From Williamsia sp. DF01-3 (lineage in GTDB: Bacteria; Actinomycetota; Actinomycetes; Mycobacteriales; Mycobacteriaceae), in NCBI RefSeq assembly GCF_023051145.1, contig NZ_JALKFS010000005.1, forward strand, positions 3,923,733-3,987,732: a stretch of 64,000 nt of DNA, in the 5' to 3' direction. The translations under genes and the position numbers were made by a program. Positions 9,991 through 18,904 of this stretch are shown here, piece by piece. Under the pieces are notes generated by a model. That model did no database searches. It was not told the origin of the DNA and saw nothing but the letters and a program-made list of their open reading frames with translations. The first letter of the stretch is position 1, and every line of letters starts with the position of its first letter.

Positions 9991-11557
9991 CCGAAGCGGG
10001 TCTTCGCGACGACGGGGTCGCGGATGCCGTCCCCGGTATGTTCGCCCTGGTCCTGCACTCGCATCTCCCGTGGCTCGCCAATCACGGCCGATGGCCCGTC
10101 GGCGAGGAGTGGCTGTACCAATCGTGGGCGGCTCCTATCAACGCGTGTTCGCAGTCCTGCGAGGACTCGCAGCAGATGGATACACAGACCAACTGAGTCT
10201 CGGGATGACGCCGGTGCTGGCGGCGCAGCTCGATGATCCGCACTGCCTGGATTCGATGTATCAATGGCTCGCGGATTGGCAGCTGCGGGCGGGTGAGGCC
10301 GCAGTCGCCGACAGCCCCGACGGCCGGTCCTCCGACATCAACAACCTCGGCGCGCGCGAATACCGCAGTGCGGCAGAAGCTCTCGACGACTTCGAAAGCC
10401 ATTGGCGCCACGGCGGTTCCCCGCTCATCCGGTCGTTGGTGGACGCGGGAACCGTCGAGTTGCTCGGCGGCCCGCTGGCACATCACTTCGGCCCCCTGCT
10501 CGATCCGCGCCTCCGGGCGTTCTCCCTCCGGGAGGGACTGGCAGATGCGGGCCAACGCTTCGGCGTACGTCCGCGTGGGATCTGGGCACCTGAGTGCGCT
10601 TACGCACCCGGCATGGAAGAGGATTACGACGAAGCCGGCGTCGAGCACTTCATGGTCGACGGCCCTGCGCTGCACGGGGATACGGCACTCGGACGCCCGG
10701 TCAGCGGGAGCGATGTGATCGCGTTCGGCCGGGATCTGCCGGTGTCGTACCGGGTGTGGTCACCGCGATCGGGATATCCCGGGCACAGCGCCTACCGCGA
10801 CTTCCACAGTTACGACCACCGATTCGGGCTGAAGGCCTCGCGGGTGACCGGCCGCTCCGTCGCCGCCGGCGACAAGAAGCCGTACGAACCGGAGCGCACC
10901 CACGCAGTTGTGCAGCGTCACGTCGACGACTTCGTCACCAACGTCCGAGCCCGGTTGATCGCCGAGACCGATCGGATCGGAAGGCCGGCACTGGTTGTCG
11001 CCGCCTTCGACACCGAGCTGTTCGGCCACTGGTGGCATGAAGGCCCCCAGTGGCTCGATGCAGTGTTGCGTGCACTCCCTCGCGCCGGCGTCCGTGTGGG
11101 CAGCCTGCAGAGCGCCAAAGTCGGGGGCTTCGTCGGCGATCCGGTCGACCTTCCCGAGACCTCTTGGGGCTCAGGCAAAGACTGGCGGGTGTGGAACGGG
11201 CCGCAGGTCGACGATCTGGTCCGGATCAACGCCGAGGTCGTCACCGCAGCCCTGGCCACCGTCGACAAACGCCTGGACGATCAAGGCCCCGGACGTGACC
11301 GGGTCAATGATCAGATCCTGCGCGAGACGCTGATGATGCTGTCGTCCGACTGGCCCTTCATGGTGTCGAAGAACACCGCAGCCGACTATGCGCGCCGGCG
11401 CCTGTACACCCACGCGCACGCTGCCAGGGAGATCTGCGACGCCGCCGACCGGGGTCGCGAGCAGTGGGCCGAAACCCTCTCGGCGCGTTGGAATCTCGCC
11501 GACAACGTATTCCCCGGACTCGACTCCCGCCGATTGCCGTCCGACGCGATCACATGA
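9987..11557 (+). CDS. GH57 1,4-alpha-glucan branching enzyme-like protein, frameshifted
   Basis: Glycoside hydrolase family 57 protein like Rv3031, thought to branch or process methylglucose lipopolysaccharide. The GTG at 9987 opens a frame encoding a GH57 N-terminus (MFALVLHSHLPWLANHGRWP, then GEEWLYQSWAA) that hits a stop about 60 codons later. The homologous protein continues from SYQRVFAVLRGLA in another frame to 11557. One base is missing near 10132-10136. Both catalytic residues are present: the nucleophile Glu in APECAYAPG (codon at 10592) and the acid Asp in FDTELFGHWW (codon at 11009). I judge a sequencing error more likely than a dead gene. The stop overlaps the next ATG by 4 nt. 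Confidence 0.85.
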
Positions 11558-12825
11558 GGATCCTGGTCGTCTCCTGGGAGTATCCCCCGGTGGTGGTCGG
11601 CGGCCTCGGCAGGCACGTCCACCACCTGGCAACCGAGCTCGCCCGAGCGGGACACGACGTGGTGGTGTTGTCGAGACAACCCACGGGCAGCGACGGACTC
11701 ACACACCCGGGTACCGACACGGTGTGCGACGGGGTTCGCTTGATCGCTGCGGCCGAAGATCCCCCGCATTTTGTGTTCGGTGAGGACATGATGGCGTGGG
11801 TCCTGGCGCTCGGCCACACGCTCATCCGCGCCGGTCTCGGGCTCGGGCATCCGAAAGGCGTTGACGGCGAGGGCACGTGGGTACCCGACGTCGTGCACGC
11901 CCACGACTGGCTCGTCGCTCATCCGGCAATAGCTCTGGCCGAACACTTCGACGTGCCGTTGGTGAGTACCTTCCACGCCACCGAGGCGGGCCGGCACAGC
12001 GGATGGGTCAGCGGACGGGTGAACAAGCAGGTCCACTCGGTGGAGTGGTGGCTGGCAGCCGAGTCCGACGCCGTGATCACATGTTCGGCGTCGATGCGGG
12101 ACGAGGTGCATCGGTTGTTCGGCCCCGAACTGGCCGAGATCCACACCATCCACAACGGCATCGACATCGATGCGTGGCCATTCGCGCGCCGCGTCGCGCA
12201 CGACGGCCCCCCGCGCCTGTTGTTCGCGGGGCGACTGGAATACGAGAAAGGTGTCCAGGACGCCATCGCGGCCCTCGCACGCATTCGGCGCACCCACCGG
12301 GGAGCGGTGCTGACGGTCGCCGGTGACGGCACGCAGTTGTCGTGGCTGCGGGAGGTCGCCCGCGACCACAAGGTGTCGCGGGCGGTCCGTTTCGTCGGTG
12401 CCGTCGACAAGGCGGGACTGGCCGAACTGATGAAGGACTGCGACGTGATGGTGCTTCCCAGCAGATACGAACCGTTCGGGATCGTCGCCCTGGAGGCGGC
12501 AGCCACCGGCGCCCCGCTGGTCACTTCGACCGCCGGCGGTCTCGGCGAGGCCGTCACCGACCGGGTCACCGGGCTCAGTTTCGCCCCGGCCGACGTCGGT
12601 GGCCTCACGGCTGCGATCCGCGCCGCTCTCGCCGACCCCTTGGCCGCTCAACAGCGCGCCATCGCCGCGCGCGTCCGGGTGTCACAGGGATTCGCCTGGG
12701 ACCAGGTGGCGGCGCGCACGGCGGCTGTCTACGAGAAGGCCACACGGCGCCCACGGCGCCCACTGGGGCGGCCGACCATCGTCGACAGGCCATTGCCGGA
12801 GCGGGACCCGGCTGGGCCGATCTGA
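11554..12825 (+). CDS. GT4 alpha-glucosyltransferase (Rv3032-like)
   Basis: Retaining glycosyltransferase of the GT-B, GT4/glycogen synthase type, 423 aa, equivalent to Rv3032, which elongates alpha-1,4-glucan chains of MGLP and related glucan. Visible features: SWEYPPVVVGGLGRHVHHLA (acceptor loop), LLFAGRLEYEKGVQDAI and the nucleotide-sugar motif SRYEPFGIVALEAAATGAP. The ATG overlaps the GH57 stop by 4 nt, making a three-gene coupled operon (methyltransferase, GH57, GT4). A Pro/Arg-rich tail follows the catalytic domain. Confidence 0.92.
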   Translation: MRILVVSWEYPPVVVGGLGRHVHHLATELARAGHDVVVLSRQPTGSDGLTHPGTDTVCDGVRLIAAAEDPPHFVFGEDMMAWVLALGHTLIRAGLGLGHPKGVDGEGTWVPDVVHAHDWLVAHPAIALAEHFDVPLVSTFHATEAGRHSGWVSGRVNKQVHSVEWWLAAESDAVITCSASMRDEVHRLFGPELAEIHTIHNGIDIDAWPFARRVAHDGPPRLLFAGRLEYEKGVQDAIAALARIRRTHRGAVLTVAGDGTQLSWLREVARDHKVSRAVRFVGAVDKAGLAELMKDCDVMVLPSRYEPFGIVALEAAATGAPLVTSTAGGLGEAVTDRVTGLSFAPADVGGLTAAIRAALADPLAAQQRAIAARVRVSQGFAWDQVAARTAAVYEKATRRPRRPLGRPTIVDRPLPERDPAGPI

Positions 12826-12902
12826 TCCGTCCAGGTGAGGGCCATCCGGCGGGCCGGTTCGATCCCCCTGGCTTGAAACGCCTGTTCTGAAATCCCCTGG
12901 GC

Positions 12903-13649
12903 TCAATCCCCTTGGGCGGCAGCCTTCTTGCGTTCGATGTCGGCGAGAGCACGCTCCAGTTCGGCTCGCTCGGCAGCATTGCTCGCCCAGTCGTCCATGC
13001 GGTTCTTCACCACTCGCGCCGGCGCACCGACCGCGATGGAGTAGTCCGGGATCGTCCCCTTCACCACCGCGTGAGATCCGAGCACACAACCCCTGCCGAC
13101 CAGGGTGTTGCGGAGCACCGACACCTTGGCGGCGATCCAGGTGTCCGGGCCGATCCGCACGGGCCCCTTGACGATCCCCTGGTCTTTGATGGCAACGGTG
13201 ATGTCGTCCATCCGGTGGTCGAAGTCGCAGATGTAACACCAGTCCGCCACCAGTGTCGATGCGCCGATCTCGATGTCCAGGTAGGTGTTGACGACGTTGT
13301 TCTCACCGAAGACGACCTTGTCGCCGATGCGCAGCGAACCCTCGTGGCACCTGATCGAGTTCCCGTCTCCGATGTGTACCCACCGGCCGATCTCGAGCCG
13401 GGAAAGTTCAGGGGTCGCGTGGATCTCCACGTTCTTGCCGAGGAACACCATCCCGCGCAGGATCACGTGTGGGTTGGCGAGTTTGAACCGGAGGAGCCGC
13501 ACATACCGCACCAGGTACCAGGGTGTGTACGCCCGATGTTCCAGCACCCACCGCAGCGATTCCCGGGTGAGGAAACGGGCCTGCTCCGGTTCCCGCCGCA
13601 TTCCAGCACGCCACCGGCGATGCAGCGGTGCGTTCCACATGCTCGTCAT
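12903..13649 (-). CDS. Left-handed beta-helix (hexapeptide) acyltransferase (Rv3034c-like)
   Basis: A 248-aa acyltransferase of the LbetaH superfamily. It has an alpha-helical N-terminus and hexapeptide-style repeats from about residue 75 (IGRWVHIGDGNSIRC, VVFGENNVV, IGPDTWIAAKVSVL, GRGCVLGSHAVVKG), closing with AVGAPARVVKNR. The family O-acetylates or acylates sugars using CoA donors. Its place beside the MGLP genes matches Rv3034c, so polysaccharide acylation is likely but unproven. The ATG at 13649 is the chosen start; an ATG at 13640 is possible. Confidence 0.85.
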   Translation of the reverse strand: MTSMWNAPLHRRWRAGMRREPEQARFLTRESLRWVLEHRAYTPWYLVRYVRLLRFKLANPHVILRGMVFLGKNVEIHATPELSRLEIGRWVHIGDGNSIRCHEGSLRIGDKVVFGENNVVNTYLDIEIGASTLVADWCYICDFDHRMDDITVAIKDQGIVKGPVRIGPDTWIAAKVSVLRNTLVGRGCVLGSHAVVKGTIPDYSIAVGAPARVVKNRMDDWASNAAERAELERALADIERKKAAAQGD

Positions 13650-13742
13650 GGATACGAACACTAATGGACGCCGATACCCGATCCTGCGGGTCACTCGCGA
13701 TAGGCTCAGGCCCGATCTGCCGAAGCAACGAAGAGGAGCACG

Positions 13743-15044
13743 ATGGGGCGCCGGACCACCGCACGAGCCGCCGCGGCCCTGGTGATGTTGCTGGCCGTTC
13801 TGCTCAGTTCGTGCTCTGACGGTGTCGACGACGTGCGTTCGGTGGCCAGCGCAGGCTGGTCCAGCTATGGGGGTAACGCCCACAACTCGAACTTCGCGTA
13901 CCCCAAGACCGGCGAACTGGAACTCTCGTGGTCGCGGCCGGTCGGTGGGCCCATCTCCTCGCCCCTGACGATCTCCGGCCGATCCAACGTAGGCGTCACG
14001 GCCGCCACCCCCGGGGGCTGCAACACATTCCTCTTCGATCAGCGAGCCGGACGGAAGAACTTCTGCAAGTACTACGGACCGGGCATCGAACTCAATTCGA
14101 TGCTCTTCGATCAGTACGAGAACATCTACATCGGTGACGCCGGCATGTTCTACGGGCTCAACGGAGCAGGTGATTTCCGGTGGCGTTTCGGCGTCGTCGG
14201 CGTGCCGCTCTCGGCAAAGTTCGCGGCGCCGGGGCTGGTGCTGATGGTGAGCCATCTCGGCCAGATCCTGCTGTTCGACTCGCAGACCGGCAAACTTGCC
14301 GCGCCGGGTATTGCGTTGCGTCCTGATGCCGATCCGGCACAGCCGCTCTACGGCCTCGGCGACTGCGTCTCGGGTGGTCCCCGGTGCCCCGTCCAAGCGC
14401 CTCCCGCAGTCGATTCCGATCGCGAGCGCTTCTATCTGAACTACTGGCCCGAAGGTGTCATCGCATCCGGGGTCCGCGGCTACGACTACTCCGAGGAGAA
14501 CGGCACCCGCTCGATTCGCGAATCGTGGAAAGCGGAGATCCCCGGCGGCGTCATCGGAACGCCCACCTTGTCGGCCGACGGTCGCACGCTGTACGTGTTC
14601 AACCGCCTCGGCAGCATCTACGCTCTCGACGCCCTCACCGGCACGCCCAAATGGGACTACTTCGTGGACAACTACGGTTTCGGGACGATGACCGTCTCAC
14701 CCGACGGCCTGATCATCCCGACCGGACTGCTCAACGCACCGGTGCGCGCCTACCGAGATCTGGGCGACAAGGCCGAACGAGTGTGGCAACGCACCGATGT
14801 GCAATCGGTGGGGCTGTCGGCACTCACCACCTCCGGGACCGCATGGACGGTCGTGCGCGAGAACAACGCGGACGAACTGACATTGATGGAGGTCGATTCC
14901 GCCGACGGTGCCACGGTGCGGAAGTTTGTGATCCCCGGGTCGGTCGGTTTCACCACGGGTGTGGCCGTGTCCAACACCGGCCAGGTCGCGACTGCGACCA
15001 ACCTCGGTGAGGTCTACTTCTACGACGCACCGAAGGACAAATAG
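13743..15044 (+). CDS. PQQ-repeat beta-propeller lipoprotein (Rv3035-like)
   Basis: A 433-aa exported lipoprotein. An Arg-rich N-terminus and hydrophobic core lead to the lipobox LLSSC with Cys24; GAAGAGGAG precedes the ATG as ribosome-binding site. The mature part contains PQQ/beta-propeller-type repeats (SWSRPVGGPISSPLTI, LNGAGDFRWRF, LYVFNRLGSIYALDALTG). The presumed role is envelope scaffolding near the MGLP genes. It is divergent from the acyltransferase gene. Confidence 0.88.
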   Translation: MGRRTTARAAAALVMLLAVLLSSCSDGVDDVRSVASAGWSSYGGNAHNSNFAYPKTGELELSWSRPVGGPISSPLTISGRSNVGVTAATPGGCNTFLFDQRAGRKNFCKYYGPGIELNSMLFDQYENIYIGDAGMFYGLNGAGDFRWRFGVVGVPLSAKFAAPGLVLMVSHLGQILLFDSQTGKLAAPGIALRPDADPAQPLYGLGDCVSGGPRCPVQAPPAVDSDRERFYLNYWPEGVIASGVRGYDYSEENGTRSIRESWKAEIPGGVIGTPTLSADGRTLYVFNRLGSIYALDALTGTPKWDYFVDNYGFGTMTVSPDGLIIPTGLLNAPVRAYRDLGDKAERVWQRTDVQSVGLSALTTSGTAWTVVRENNADELTLMEVDSADGATVRKFVIPGSVGFTTGVAVSNTGQVATATNLGEVYFYDAPKDK

Positions 15045-15066
15045 ACCGCACACATCGCGGTGGTCA

Positions 15067-16257
15067 TCAGCGTTGCCGCACCCCCTCTTCGCAGATGAAC
15101 ATCACCCCGCGCCGCCCGATCCTGGTGATCACCACAGCGTGGGCCGCAGAACCCTTGAGCTTCAGTCTCTTACGCAGCCTGTCGGGATCGATGTCGACAC
15201 CGCGGACCAGGATTTCGAGGGTGCCACAACCCAACTCGCCCAGGCGTCGCTTGAGGTGTTTCTCCGAGAAGTTGAACTGTTCCATGACCCGCCATCCGCG
15301 TTCACCCGTCGGCAGGTGATCGCCGCTGAGATAGGCGATCTGGGGGTCGAGTTGCCACAGCCGGTGGGCTTTTGCGAAGTGGCGGACCAGACCGGCCCGG
15401 ACGACGGCGCCGTCCGGATCCAAGATCCACTCCCCTGCGTCATCGACGCCTGCATCGTCGTCGGCAGCGTCGGTGATCTCGAAACCTGAGCCGTCGGTGC
15501 GGATCACGGTTGCCCGGCGCTTGACGCCAGGGCGAGGGTCGTTCCACAGGCACGCTTCGCGCACCGCGCCGTTCAGCGAGATGATCTGCACTTCGCCTGC
15601 GAATCCGTAACGATCGCGCAAGAGTCGGTAGTCGAGCCCGGGGGCGCACTTGACCACCAGTGAACGGCCTGCGTAGACGGTCAGCAGTTCCAGGAGCGGC
15701 GGCGCGGTGTCCTCGATCCGGAAGCTCCGGCGGCCCCCACTGCGGCGTGCGGGGTCGGCGACATAGACGTCGGCAGCACTCGTCGGCGTGAGTGCATCGG
15801 CGCGGGCCAGCGCAGCCTGGGGCACGTTGTGCGCCGCCATCGCCAACCTGATCTGGTCGATGTCGCTGCCGATCACGCCGCCCAACCCGTCGGCGTGCGT
15901 CAGCGACGCGAGATCGGCACCTACCGAACAGGTGACGTCGTGGACGGTGGCACCGGGATATCGGGCGGCGAGTTCAGCTGCCCGGTGATCGGCGACGGGG
16001 TAGGCGGTGGCCTGTTGCAGGGCGTCGGAGGTCAGCAGCCAGCGATGCGGGTCACGCAGTTTCCCGGCTGCCCGACGGCGGCAGGAGACCGTCTCCACCA
16101 GCGCCGCCTGCCGCCCGGGATAGGCAGCGGTCAGGCGCCCGATGTCGGTCATCAATGAATCCGGCTGCAGAGCAAGCGAATCGGCCAACCGCAGTGCCTC
16201 GCGTCCGGTTTCGGAACGGAGGAACGCCACATCGTCGGTCGAGAAGTCGTAGCCCAC
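15067..16257 (-). CDS. THUMP-like domain SAM methyltransferase (Rv3037c-like)
   Basis: A 396-aa class I methyltransferase: an N-terminal helical region, a Rossmann core (VHDVTCSVGADLASL, then GSDIDQIRLAMAAHN and VYVADPARRSGGRR) and a C-terminal THUMP-like domain (about 320-390). The GTG at 16257 is preceded by TATACCC, so it is probably leaderless. It is divergent, 36 bp from the HNH lipoprotein. The orthologue Rv3037c has been linked to MGLP methylation, but the DPARR motif would also suit RNA methylation. Confidence 0.82.
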   Translation of the reverse strand: MGYDFSTDDVAFLRSETGREALRLADSLALQPDSLMTDIGRLTAAYPGRQAALVETVSCRRRAAGKLRDPHRWLLTSDALQQATAYPVADHRAAELAARYPGATVHDVTCSVGADLASLTHADGLGGVIGSDIDQIRLAMAAHNVPQAALARADALTPTSAADVYVADPARRSGGRRSFRIEDTAPPLLELLTVYAGRSLVVKCAPGLDYRLLRDRYGFAGEVQIISLNGAVREACLWNDPRPGVKRRATVIRTDGSGFEITDAADDDAGVDDAGEWILDPDGAVVRAGLVRHFAKAHRLWQLDPQIAYLSGDHLPTGERGWRVMEQFNFSEKHLKRRLGELGCGTLEILVRGVDIDPDRLRKRLKLKGSAAHAVVITRIGRRGVMFICEEGVRQR

Positions 16258-16293
16258 GGGTATAACAGTATCCGTGCCGAAACCGAGGAGAAC

Positions 16294-17007
16294 GTGAACC
16301 GACCCGAACAGGGCCGCCACCTGGCGCTCACCTTGCTGAGTGTGCTGGCAGTCGCCTCCTGCCAGATCGAGGACGCGCCCGTCCCACCCGGGAGTCAGAC
16401 CGCGGCCCGTCCTGCCCAGCCCGACGCGCCGACGGCCCAGAGCCCCGCGCTTGCTCAGCTCGACTCGCTGACGGTCAAGGGCCGAGCGCCCAATACCGGT
16501 TACAGCCGCGAGCAATTCGGGCAGGCCTGGACCGACGACGTGAATGTCGCGCAGGGCCACAACGGATGCGACACCCGCAACGACATCCTGCGTCGCGACC
16601 TGACGGTTGTCACGGTGAAGCCCGGTACACGCGAATGTGTCATCCTCACCGGCGTCCTGGACGACCCCTACACCGGCCGTCGCATCGACTTCGTCCGAGG
16701 CGAGAAGACCTCTCCCGCAGTACAAATCGACCACGTCGTAGCGTTGTCCGACGCCTGGCAGAAAGGAGCAGCGCAATGGGACCGCGCCAAGCGGACCGAC
16801 TTCGCGAACGACCCGGCCAATCTGCAGGCCACCGACGGGCCGACCAACCAGAGCAAGGGCGCAGGCGATGCGGCCACCTGGCTTCCACCCAACAAGTCCT
16901 ACCGTTGCACCTACGTGTCCCGGCAGATGGACGTCAAGGCGCGCTACGACCTGTGGGTCACGGAGGCCGAGAAGGAAGCCATGGCCCAGATCGTGGCCAC
17001 CTGCTGA
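16294..17007 (+). CDS. Secreted HNH-endonuclease lipoprotein (DUF1524/GmrSD-C type)
   Basis: A 237-aa protein with a short signal peptide and lipobox VASC (Cys23), then a Pro/Ala-rich linker and an HNH domain. The catalytic Asp-His is IDHVVALSDAW (Asp146-His147), followed by NDPANLQATDGPTNQSKG, typical of DUF1524-like extracellular nucleases. The GTG start has GAGGAG 3 nt upstream. It probably degrades DNA at the cell surface; substrate and purpose are unknown. No immunity gene is visible. Confidence 0.85.
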   Translation: MNRPEQGRHLALTLLSVLAVASCQIEDAPVPPGSQTAARPAQPDAPTAQSPALAQLDSLTVKGRAPNTGYSREQFGQAWTDDVNVAQGHNGCDTRNDILRRDLTVVTVKPGTRECVILTGVLDDPYTGRRIDFVRGEKTSPAVQIDHVVALSDAWQKGAAQWDRAKRTDFANDPANLQATDGPTNQSKGAGDAATWLPPNKSYRCTYVSRQMDVKARYDLWVTEAEKEAMAQIVATC

Positions 17008-17074
17008 TCGACGACACGGACCGAGCTGTCGCCGTGAGCGCCTGCATCCTTTGCCGACACAGGCGAGCCCGAAA

Positions 17075-18073
17075 CTACTCCGGCTTGGTGCCTGTGATGA
17101 TCACGTTGTAGAAGAACTTCGGCGGCACCACTTTTCGCAAGATGTTCTCGTCCACCCAGGTGAGCCGCTTCCAGCCGCCGAACGCGAACCGCGCCCAGCC
17201 CCAGCCGAGCTTCTCCGGCGGAACGGCGGCCTCGAAGGTCCGAACCGGCCAGCCCAGCATGGCGGCGGCAAACTCTTCGGTTGCGGTCTTCACGTTCACA
17301 GCTCCGGCAGATGTGGACATCCGCTCCAGGTCGCTGGGATCAAAGGTGTGGATGTCGACGACCGCCTCGAGCGCCGCAGCGCGCGACGACTCGTCGAGTT
17401 CGGCCTGCGGTCGGCGCCAGCCTTGCAGCGGCCCCAGTTTGGTGACCTTCGTCGTCGCTGCCCACGTGGCACGCGAGAGCCACCGTGCGTAGAAGTCACC
17501 GATGGTCGACGGTTCGCCGGCGAAGATGAACCGCCCCCCGGGTTTGAGTACTCGCAGCACCTCGCGCAGCGACTTCTCGACGTCGGGGATGTGATGGAGC
17601 ACCGCATGACCCACCACGAGGTCGAAGGTGTTGTCGTCGTAGGGAATCGTTTCCGCGTCGGCCACCCGGCCATCGACGTCGAGGCCCAGGTTCGCCGCGT
17701 TGCGCAACGCCACCTTCACCATGCCCGGCGACAGATCGGTGACCGAACCTTTGGTCGCGATCCCACCCTGCATGAGATTGAGCAGGAAAAATCCCGTACC
17801 ACAACCCAATTCGAGCGCGTGCCCATACGGCAACGGTTCGTCGGCCGCAACGGCGTCGAAGCGACCCCTGGCGTAGTCGATGCAGCGCTCGTCGTAGCTG
17901 ATCGACCACTTGTCGTCGTAGGTCTCGGCTTCCCAGTCGTGGTAGAGAACCTGCGCGAGCTTGGTGTCTGCGAGTGCGGCCTGGACCTCGTCCGCGGTGG
18001 CATGCGGGTTGGGAGCGGGATCACTGGTAGGCGAAGTCATTGGTTCCACAACTGCTTTCGGATCGATACTCAT
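17075..18073 (-). CDS. SAM-dependent methyltransferase (Rv3038c-like)
   Basis: A 332-aa class I methyltransferase with ALELGCGTGFFLLNL (SAM loop), VTDLSPGMVKVA, AETIPYDDNTFDLVVGHAVLHHI and VLRVLKPGGRFIF, plus an extra C-terminal region of about 130 aa rich in aromatic residues. The ATG at 18073 overlaps the upstream echA stop by 4 nt (ATGA), so the two are co-translated; ATG 18040 is a less likely start. The substrate is unknown, perhaps a lipid or acyl-related compound given the partner. Confidence 0.85.
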   Translation of the reverse strand: MSIDPKAVVEPMTSPTSDPAPNPHATADEVQAALADTKLAQVLYHDWEAETYDDKWSISYDERCIDYARGRFDAVAADEPLPYGHALELGCGTGFFLLNLMQGGIATKGSVTDLSPGMVKVALRNAANLGLDVDGRVADAETIPYDDNTFDLVVGHAVLHHIPDVEKSLREVLRVLKPGGRFIFAGEPSTIGDFYARWLSRATWAATTKVTKLGPLQGWRRPQAELDESSRAAALEAVVDIHTFDPSDLERMSTSAGAVNVKTATEEFAAAMLGWPVRTFEAAVPPEKLGWGWARFAFGGWKRLTWVDENILRKVVPPKFFYNVIITGTKPE

Positions 18074-18858
18074 TTGCCCGTGAACTCTGCTTTGCCCGGG
18101 CCGTTCTCGACAAACGACGCCATGCCGATCGCTCGGTCGTCGGTGGAGAACAACGCAGCGAAGAGATGCTCCTCGATCTTGAGGCCGGTGCGCAGGTCGA
18201 CGTCGAGACCCTGGTCGATGGCCGCCTTGGCTGCGGCAAGCGCCACGCTGGCCGCGCCCGAAAACTTCGACGCCCACCGAAGCGCCGCGTTGTAGACCTC
18301 GTCCGGAGCGACGACCTCGTCGACGAGCCCGATCTGCAGGGCCTCGGCGGCGCCGACGAATCGGCCCGTGAACACCATGTCCTTGGCCTTGGCCGGCCCG
18401 ATCAGCCGTGCCAAGCGCTGCGTGCCCCCACCACCCGGGATGACGCCCAGAAGGATCTCGGGAACGCCGAGCTTCGCATTGTCGCCGGCGATCCGGCGAT
18501 CGGCACCGAGCGCAACTTCCAGCCCGCCTCCGAGGGCGTACCCCGTGATGGCCGCAACGGTGGGCTTGGGGATGGCGGCGATGGAACTCAGACCGTCCTG
18601 CAACTGGCCGGCAACCTTACGCATCTCGGCGTAGGTCATGTCGTTCATCTCTTTGATGTCGGCCCCTGCGGCAAGCACTTTCGGTCCGCCATAGACAACA
18701 ACCGATTTGATGTCGTCACGGCGGGTGGCGTCGCGGGCGGCGTCGGCCAATTCACTCTGCACCTGCCGGCTCAGAGCATTCATCGGAGGGCGGTTGAGAA
18801 GAATCGTGCCGACCCCGGGGAACTCGTCGGACGTCTGCAATGTGACGAACTCAGGCAT
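18070..18858 (-). CDS. echA: Enoyl-CoA hydratase/isomerase family protein (EchA)
   Basis: Crotonase-fold enzyme, 262 aa, syntenic with EchA17 (Rv3039c). The oxyanion-hole segments VLAAGADIKEMN and YALGGGLEVALGADRRIA are intact, and the GVPEILLGVIPGGGGTQRL stretch carries a Glu-type catalytic position. It would hydrate enoyl-CoA in beta-oxidation. The ATG at 18858 is 7 nt after TAGCCT, indicating a leaderless start. It is divergent from the polymerase-domain gene. Confidence 0.93.
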   Translation of the reverse strand: MPEFVTLQTSDEFPGVGTILLNRPPMNALSRQVQSELADAARDATRRDDIKSVVVYGGPKVLAAGADIKEMNDMTYAEMRKVAGQLQDGLSSIAAIPKPTVAAITGYALGGGLEVALGADRRIAGDNAKLGVPEILLGVIPGGGGTQRLARLIGPAKAKDMVFTGRFVGAAEALQIGLVDEVVAPDEVYNAALRWASKFSGAASVALAAAKAAIDQGLDVDLRTGLKIEEHLFAALFSTDDRAIGMASFVENGPGKAEFTGK

Positions 18859-18904
18859 GTATCGGAGGCTACCGGGTGTCCGGTCCATCCCCTACTGTCG
18901 GGGG

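Noticed and set aside
10100-10160. Programmed -1 frameshift in the GH57 gene
   Set aside because: No slippery heptamer, and three other genes show the same one-base loss, so an error is simpler.
12903-14396. Long 497-codon minus-strand frame reaching into the PQQ gene
   Set aside because: Only the part from 13649 downward encodes the acyltransferase; the upstream part is a shadow of the PQQ lipoprotein gene.
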